DNA of 64,000 nucleotides, taken from positions 62,001-126,000 of the forward strand of contig JAGFNK010000013.1 of the NCBI GenBank assembly GCA_025769875.1, given 5' to 3'. Positions within the stretch are counted from its first letter, which is position 1; each line of letters begins with the position of its first letter. Below, piece by piece: positions 57,921-64,000 of the stretch. A program made the position numbers and the translations under genes. The DNA comes from Russula earlei. Its lineage: Eukaryota; Basidiomycota; Agaricomycetes; Russulales; Russulaceae. The notes under the pieces were generated by a model. That model did no database searches and was not told where the DNA came from. It was given only the letters and a program-made list of their open reading frames with translations.

Positions 57921-60900
57921 TCAATGAGGAGGCCTCGGACTCGCGCTGGCTGATCTTCGAGCTCCATCGCTGGGGGCGGGAGACGCGTTCGGGTTCGGAC
58001 CCAGATTGCTGCTCGTGGGTCGACTTGATTGAAGGTAGTTGGGACTAGGAGCCTGAAGCCCGGGGTCGAACTGTGACATGCGCGGGTCAACAAAGCCTGC
58101 GCCCGTGTTCATCGGCATGCCCATGCCCATTGGTGTTCCCATCATCCCTGGGCTCCCCAGGCCCATGCCCATCGCCATTGGATTCATCATCATCATCGAA
58201 AAGCGCGGATCAAAAGCCCCCATGCCCATGCCTCCGCCAGTCATCATCGGACTAAGGGGTGTCGGGGTCGTCATCATTGGATTAAGAGGCGCTGGAGAGG
58301 GGCCTCCTATTCCGCCACTGGTCATCACACCGCTCATCGGAGCTGGAATCCCGCCTTCACCTCCAATCTGCGAGCCAGCTTGCGAGAGCGATAGCATCGC
58401 CTGTTGATAGGCCTGCGCGGCTTGTTGCGCGGCGAACATGTGCTGGGGGTTCCCGAAGCCTGGCATGATGCCCGGATAACCCATGAAAGGGGTCATCATC
58501 GGATTCATGCCCATCATCATCGGGTTCATCATCGGGTTGTAGCCGGAGAGCTGTTGGCCGTACAACGAACCTCCTTGTTGCATCTGCTCTAGCTGCTGAC
58601 GCTGAAGTTCGTCGAGCTTGCGCTGTCGCTCCTCTGCCAGACGTTTTTCACGCTCGCGCTCGGTGAGCGCAGCGCCCACACCTCCTTCCCGTTTACGGTC
58701 ACGTTCGTGGGCGGTAATTGCACCGAGGAGACCGGTCTGAGGCGGCAGCGGCTTACTAGGCACGTTGATAAGGGAAGCACCAGTTTCCCTCGCGAGTTCC
58801 TCCTGTCTCTTTGCCGAACGATCTTCTTTGTCTTGGAGGCCAGCAGAGAGTAACCCGTGTGGAGTGAACGCTTTTGTCATGGTTTGTGCCGGAGATTCTA
58901 ACTGGATGAAGGTGTCGCGAGTATTGGAATTTTCGGGAACGGCGCCGGGGGTATGTCCTGGATCTAGGACTTGACTCCACATATGACGAGGGGGGACGGG
59001 TGCCGGGGCGTGAGTGGGTATTGGTCCCTGAGGGGCGGCGTACCCATGAGAGACGCCATCTTCGTAATAGGATCTCCTTCCCGCATCAAACTGGTCGGGA
59101 CGACGAGGTCCGAGAGCGTCAACATCATGGGCTGTGCGATCAAGACGGTCAGAGCCAAGACGCGCAGATTGGCAATAGAGGTGACACACCTTGTCCCCGG
59201 GGAATCGGGACAGGAGGCAGGTTTCTAGGTGGGCGAGGATGTGGTTGCGCAGGTTGCACATCGCCGCCACTAGCGAGCGGCGATGAGCCACGTGGCGAGG
59301 AAATACGCGAACGCTGGTTGATAGATGCCGCATAGTTCGACACCGACCGATCGTCACGGGGAGCAACGGGTTCTCCGTCTGAGTCCACGTCCTCCTCTTC
59401 CTCCTCCTCTTCCTCCTCATCACTGCTATCGCCCCATGCTCCTACAGATTTAGACTTGCCCTTTGTTTTTCCTTCACCATGACCCGGACGATGAGTCGCA
59501 GCCTCGTGCGCAGCTTGGTGAGCATCGGACCTCGCCTTGCGTTGCATTGCATTTTTGCTTGGGGCGAAAGACGACCTGTACGCAGAGGTATTTTCACTTT
59601 CAGGGGTTTGTGGTTGCGCGTCGGGCTCGACAATCGCTGGAGTCTCTTGCGATGGACGAGAGGCAACAGCTTGGGGAGGAGAGGCCATGGGCGCTGGCGC
59701 AACGGGGCCATCGTCTTGATGTCGTTCGAGGAATGTGAGCGCAGCAAGAGCGTCAGCATCCGGATCTTCGGATTGGGACGTATTTCCTTGCTGGGCGTTT
59801 ACGGCGCTTCGCATGCTGAGGTTGCGTGACAGCTGGGCAGTTGAACTCTGAGCGTCTTGACGGTTGCTGACAGGAGCAGCACGAGCGCCAGCGGGACGAC
59901 GATCCGGACCGTAGTCGAGCGTGGGAGTTCGCGGGAGTGGCTGAATCGGCGGTTTCCGGTGCGATGTGTCGATCGAAGGTAACAGTCGACTCGAACTCGC
60001 AGTTGGAGGAGGCGGCGGAGACGCAGTCTTTGGTCGAAGCGGGGAAATGGCCGGCGGGATGAATTGTGGATGTGAAGGGTGAGATATCTCTCGAATCAAA
60101 GACAACTCCTTATCATCCCCTTCCGGTGTCGGCTGATCCTCATCGAGAGCGCCTTGTTCTACCTGCTGAATATAGTACAGTGCACCCGCCTCGTCATATA
60201 TACCATGCACCCCATCACGGGACGAATCCGTCGTTTGGACAGAATCTCGGCTGGGCAGAGATGGTTGTATCGGAGCTGCACGGGGGACAAGTGGCGCCGG
60301 TAATGGGGGCCGACTTTCCGTTGCGAACTCGGAAAATGACTGGTTCGGGTTCGGGCGCGCAGGTGAATCCGTCATCGAATGTGGCGACGTCAGGACTGAG
60401 AATTTGGGTGATGGTGAGCGGCGCGGCACTTTGACAGGAGAAACGGAACTCGGTAGGTTAGAAATGGTAGGTGAGAGAGATGGTGGAGAAGCAGTGGAGC
60501 TTTGCAAAGAGGCGGGTGAGGTTGGGGAGACTGCGCCAGCATCTTTGGGTCGGGTGCCGTCAACGGAAGGCCGTTCGCTGCGGCCACCGTCGGTGAGAGA
60601 TATCCCATTTGCCGTACTCGGTTTCGCCGTGCTCGACTCCTCACTCCGCTCAACCGGTGGTGATACGGGCACAGAGGACCCTTCGGTGGGAGTGTATACG
60701 CTGGGAAGGGAGACCGGAGCTGGACTCGGTGTTTCGGATTGCTCCTGCTTGAGAGCGGCATCGTTCGAAGGAATGGCCGCTCCAACGATGGGCAGTCGGT
60801 TCGGATTCTCCGAGATAACGCTGCCCTCGACAATGGGAGTGAGGGCGCGGCGCATTGCGGCCTCAGGTCCCGGAGAACCGATATTAAGAGGGGGCATGTG

Positions 60901-62862
60901 AAGAGGATACCCATTCTGTGGGGCAGCCTTGGCCTGTCCTTCCGTGGAAAGTAGAGAAGGGATTGTCGAGGACAAAGTGGAACTTTGCGATTTTGAGGCA
61001 GCACTTTGAGGTGAATTGACCTGAAGGCGAAGAGAGAGAATATTCAGAAGACGAGATCGAACGGTGGAGGTTTGATCATCCCGGGGGTCCATCGTCTCTG
61101 CTGACTCACGTTCCAAGAAAAGCGACTGGACAATGACCATATATTGGTGAAGGGAGCACAAAGCAGGACAGCGGAAACTCACATCTCGAGCGGGGCCAAC
61201 AGGGTAGGCAAACATCATCGAGGCCTGGTCGCGAGGATCCCAAGAGTAGGCACGGGGTCGTCCATATAACGAGAATGCATCGTGAAAGGCTGTATTTGCC
61301 AGCATGAGTAGCAGCTACGATGAAGTATGAGACTACGTCACCAATCAGCCATCGAATTGTCTCGTTCGCCTGGGGAACTCCGGCTTCAAGCTCTGGCATG
61401 ACAAGGACCCAACCCTCCCGCTTGCGCATACTCATTGCTACTTCTTGATCCCCGATCGTACCCTCGATTTTCATCAATGTGCTCTTGTTGATGAGCTCGG
61501 GGCGTTCTGGATAGACGGCAAAGGCTTGCGAGACATTCCGCAGAGTGAGGAAAGGCTTCTTCCGGTCCTTCGGCTTTGGAGAGGGGTAGAAAACTAGGAG
61601 GGGGGCGGTCGGGGGTGCTTGAGATTGGTTGTTATCCCGACCGAAAAGTGAGGATATACGCCTTTTATGTTGGGGCTCAGGGGGAGGCGAAGTGGGCTTG
61701 GGAGGGCTACCAGGGGTATCCGGAGGAGGCGGTCCGGCTATGATGGCCATCCAGAGGTGTTTCCAATCTGTTTGACCCGCGATACGAATGCGAACCCAAC
61801 CTTCTCTACGGCCTCGCACGAGTGTCGAAGGCGTATCGTGCCCTATGAAGGGAATCAGAAAGGTGGATATGACACATTGAAACTCAAGACAAACCATCAC
61901 CCAGGGTGATACGGATAAGGTGAGCAGTGTAGACCTCTTCAAGGCGTGCTTTCTCCCAGGCGGATAGTCGGAGGGCTGTGGCCCAAGATATGAGGGCAGC
62001 AGCGTTCGGGCAAGAGAAAAGGATAAGGTTGGACCCCGCCGTGTTGAGAGTGACGACATTGTTGTACTTTTGGACTGGCTTTCCCAGTGATGCGGGAATC
62101 GTGACGGCACCAAGAACTTGCACAAACTGGTGGTGACAATTAGATGACAATGAGAGGCGTGGTAAAAACGAGACTCACAGCATCAGTAACGTTAATATAA
62201 GTCGGTGGCACTTCCTTCCCTTGTGCCCTCGCCTCTTCTATCTCCTTCATATCCCAGACGCTGAGGGTTGTACCACCTAGCTGCGCCCAAACTTCTCGCC
62301 ATCCTTCATCTTTGGCGGGGTGGTGGCCGTCCGGTAAACGCTCGATCCTTCGAACTAGAGGACCAGACATGTAAACCTTGTGCGCATGGGCATGAGTCAA
62401 ATTAACAACGGAACGGATTTCGGGGTGTAATTGCGGCGGCGGAGGTTGGCTTTGCCCCAGGGTTGGAAGAGATTGTACGCGGTCTAATGTCGAGGAAGGA
62501 GGTGGATGTGGCTGGCGTGTGTCGGCCGAGAGTCGACCTTGTTCGTCTGCGGGGACTTGTCGCTGTTGACCGGGTTCAGCTGTGCGTGCGGGCATCGTGG
62601 AAGGTACGTTATCATTGGGCTTGAGAAAGGCAAAGAAGGAACTGGATCGGGCGTGATTGCTACTCGTTGGGAGGGATGGCCGAAGGGCATATGAGCCCTG
62701 TGACGGAGGAGCGTCGGTGGCCATCGAGCGTGGGCGTTCGGAAGAGACAAACTCGCGAGCGAGGGGAGAGGCTTGTCGTAACCGATTAAGTTGAGCAGGA
62801 GGAATAAAACCATTGTTCCTGCTGTCCCATTGAGGCGTGGGTGAGCTTCCCGCAGTGGCCAT
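57921..62862 (-). CDS. CAF120: Skg3/Caf120-like PH-domain protein with Met-rich C-terminus
   Basis: The N-terminal region (from the ATG at 62862, MATAGSSPTPQW) is disordered. The PH domain follows: VYMSGPLVRRIERLPDGHHP, DEGWREVWAQLGGTTLSVWD, then PTYINVTDA, LNTAGSNLILFSCPNAAALI and SWATALRLSAWEKARLEEVY. A second PH-like part has GWVRIRIAGQTDWKHLWMAI and FLTLRNVSQAFAVYPERPEL. A long Ser/Pro-rich stretch then leads to a Gln and Met-rich C-terminus. Yeast Caf120 is linked to the Ccr4-Not complex and Skg3 to sites of polarised growth, so a role at that interface is inferred. About eight introns are placed. An upstream ATG at 62934 is the alternative start. Total length is over 1,300 residues. Confidence 0.82.
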
Positions 62863-63742
62863 CGGCGACAGATCGAGATCAAGTTGACGTTTGACGTCGA
62901 ATGGAGTCAAGCCTGGGCAAGAACTAGAGCACAACCGCGTTCAGGAGCACCCGTGCACCGTTGCACCGTGGCGTGGTAGATGGCAGCCTACTTTCGTTTC
63001 CGCCGTGGGAATGTTTTCCGCCTTTGAGCATGCGGAAACCCGTTGCTCGCGCTCGCCCCTCGTCGCACGCACTCAATCACCGCGTTTTCGTTCTGGTTAT
63101 CGTAAGTGACGGAGGCTAATGTAGGACGTCCATGCACGACCCCGTTGTACTTCTCCGCGGGCCAATATTGGGCGTATCCAACTCCCGGTCCATCATCGGC
63201 AACAAAAAACGTCCCCAAAAATAAACTGGAACCGGGTCGTGCTGTCAGCCTCGCCACCTTCGTAGCTCCGGAGGCTGTACCGCATGAGCAAAAAGCCAAT
63301 GGAATCGCATATTCCCTAAATTTGCTTTCATCCCGGTCTTTTCATCCCGGTCGTTCGAGAAATAAATTCTTTCATTCGGTCAAATATCCCCGAATCAATT
63401 TCCACATTTTACAATGTCACATCAGGGCCAGATTCTTATGTTGAGAAAGTGACGCCACTGAGCTGGTTTCTAAATCGCAGGCGTTGCACTGAATTGTTGA
63501 GACACCAGCAGGATAGTCTATGAGTAGGTGGAAGTGGTCACGCTGGATGTGAACCAGCCACCAACCCCATTAAGTTGATGATGAGCAAAATACTTTTGAA
63601 GGTGGATCAACACGTGTACACGGCCTTGTTTCCAGCCGGTTTGCACTGATGGACGGTAGCCGTTTGCAGCAACACTTCACTCGACCGCTATGCGCCTTAT
63701 TAACAGCACAATGCGTGTCCCGAGGGACCACCTAGATTTTGG
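62863..63742. other. intergenic region upstream of the CAF120-like gene
   Basis: This 0.9 kb should hold the CAF120-like promoter and the 3' UTR of the gene at the right edge. No conserved frame is seen. The short plus-strand frame at 63106-63444 has no recognisable motif. Confidence 0.45.
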
Positions 63743-64000
63743 CTAGGAGAACGTCGTTTCTAGACTCGACAGAGATTGCTCCATAAGTGTTATGGCAAGA
63801 ATACGTTCATTTCCAAGGCGAGATTCGAGTTCTTGATGCGCTCGTGCTGCCCAGTCATCCGAGCTGACGTAGCGGTCGCCCTCCGAAGTGGCATCAATTT
63901 GCGCAAGTAGATCACTGACATTGAAGGATTTCTTCAGGGGAGGCGATTTCGGATACCGTCTGGCTTCCCATGGCCAGTAGCATCAGGGATGTCAAGATAG
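63743..64000 (-). CDS. 3' end of an unidentified gene (partial)
   Basis: The window edge cuts this gene. The visible last exon reads PPLKKSFNVSDLLAQIDATS and continues DDWAARAHQELESRLGNERI, then LAITLMEQSLSSLETTFS before the stop at 63743-63745. The open frame, codon use and a possible acceptor near 63955 support a real exon. The sequence is polar and helical, with no motif I recognise. Confidence 0.6.

Overview
The window is nuclear DNA of a fungus, most likely a basidiomycete of the mushroom-forming Agaricomycotina. Short introns of about 45-70 bases occur every 100-300 bases, genes lie close together on both strands without operons, and the gene set is eukaryotic and fungal: Rpt2, Arp3, Sds22, Atg17, Rad2, Skb1/PRMT5, a PAS-GATA transcription factor, Kre9-like GPI proteins and a Skg3/Caf120 PH protein. 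I saw no transposon, CRISPR array, virus or biosynthetic cluster.

Layout. 0.3-5.2 kb (minus): a small membrane protein, a Kre9-like GPI protein and a cation/Ca2+ exchanger. 5.5 kb: intron-containing tRNA-Tyr. 5.7-10.5 kb (minus): PRMT5 and an ankyrin protein. 11.2-13.8 kb (plus): PAS-GATA factor, followed by 3.2 kb without a convincing gene. 17-20.1 kb: SDS22 and a CCDC174-like gene, head to head. 21.2-24.8 kb (minus): thiamine pyrophosphokinase and a CS-domain protein with a C-terminal membrane anchor. 25.1-28 kb (plus): a CAX-type antiporter with eroded active-site motifs. 28.4-30.9 kb (minus): uridine kinase/UPRT fusion. 31.6-35.2 kb (plus): ATG17 and ARP3. 35.4-38.6 kb: YIP4 and RPT2, divergent. 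38.7-42.5 kb (plus): citrate synthase ending in SKL, then a second Kre9-like GPI protein. 43-47.4 kb: APH-like kinase, PCC1 and PA2G4/EBP1-like gene. 48.7-51.4 kb: methyltransferase and complex I subunit NDUFB8. 53.5-62.9 kb (minus): RAD2/XPG and CAF120-like gene. The last 260 bases hold the 3' end of an unidentified gene.

The genes are mostly unrelated housekeeping functions. Themes that recur are pyrimidine and cofactor salvage (uridine kinase, thiamine pyrophosphokinase), protein turnover and autophagy (Rpt2, Atg17), calcium transport (two exchangers), the cell wall (two GPI proteins) and RNA or signalling regulators.

The most unusual layer is splicing and sequence integrity. Nine introns can only be joined with GC-AG borders, four of them in citrate synthase. 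That gene also needs a 3-base microexon, CCDC174 needs a 14-base exon, and RPT2 has a first exon consisting of the start codon alone. Separately, at least seven conserved reading frames contain one extra base, never one too few; several of these sit beside CpG. This points to systematic insertion errors in the assembly, or less likely to real lesions. All exon joins were worked out by eye from splice signals and recalled family motifs, so exact N-termini remain provisional.
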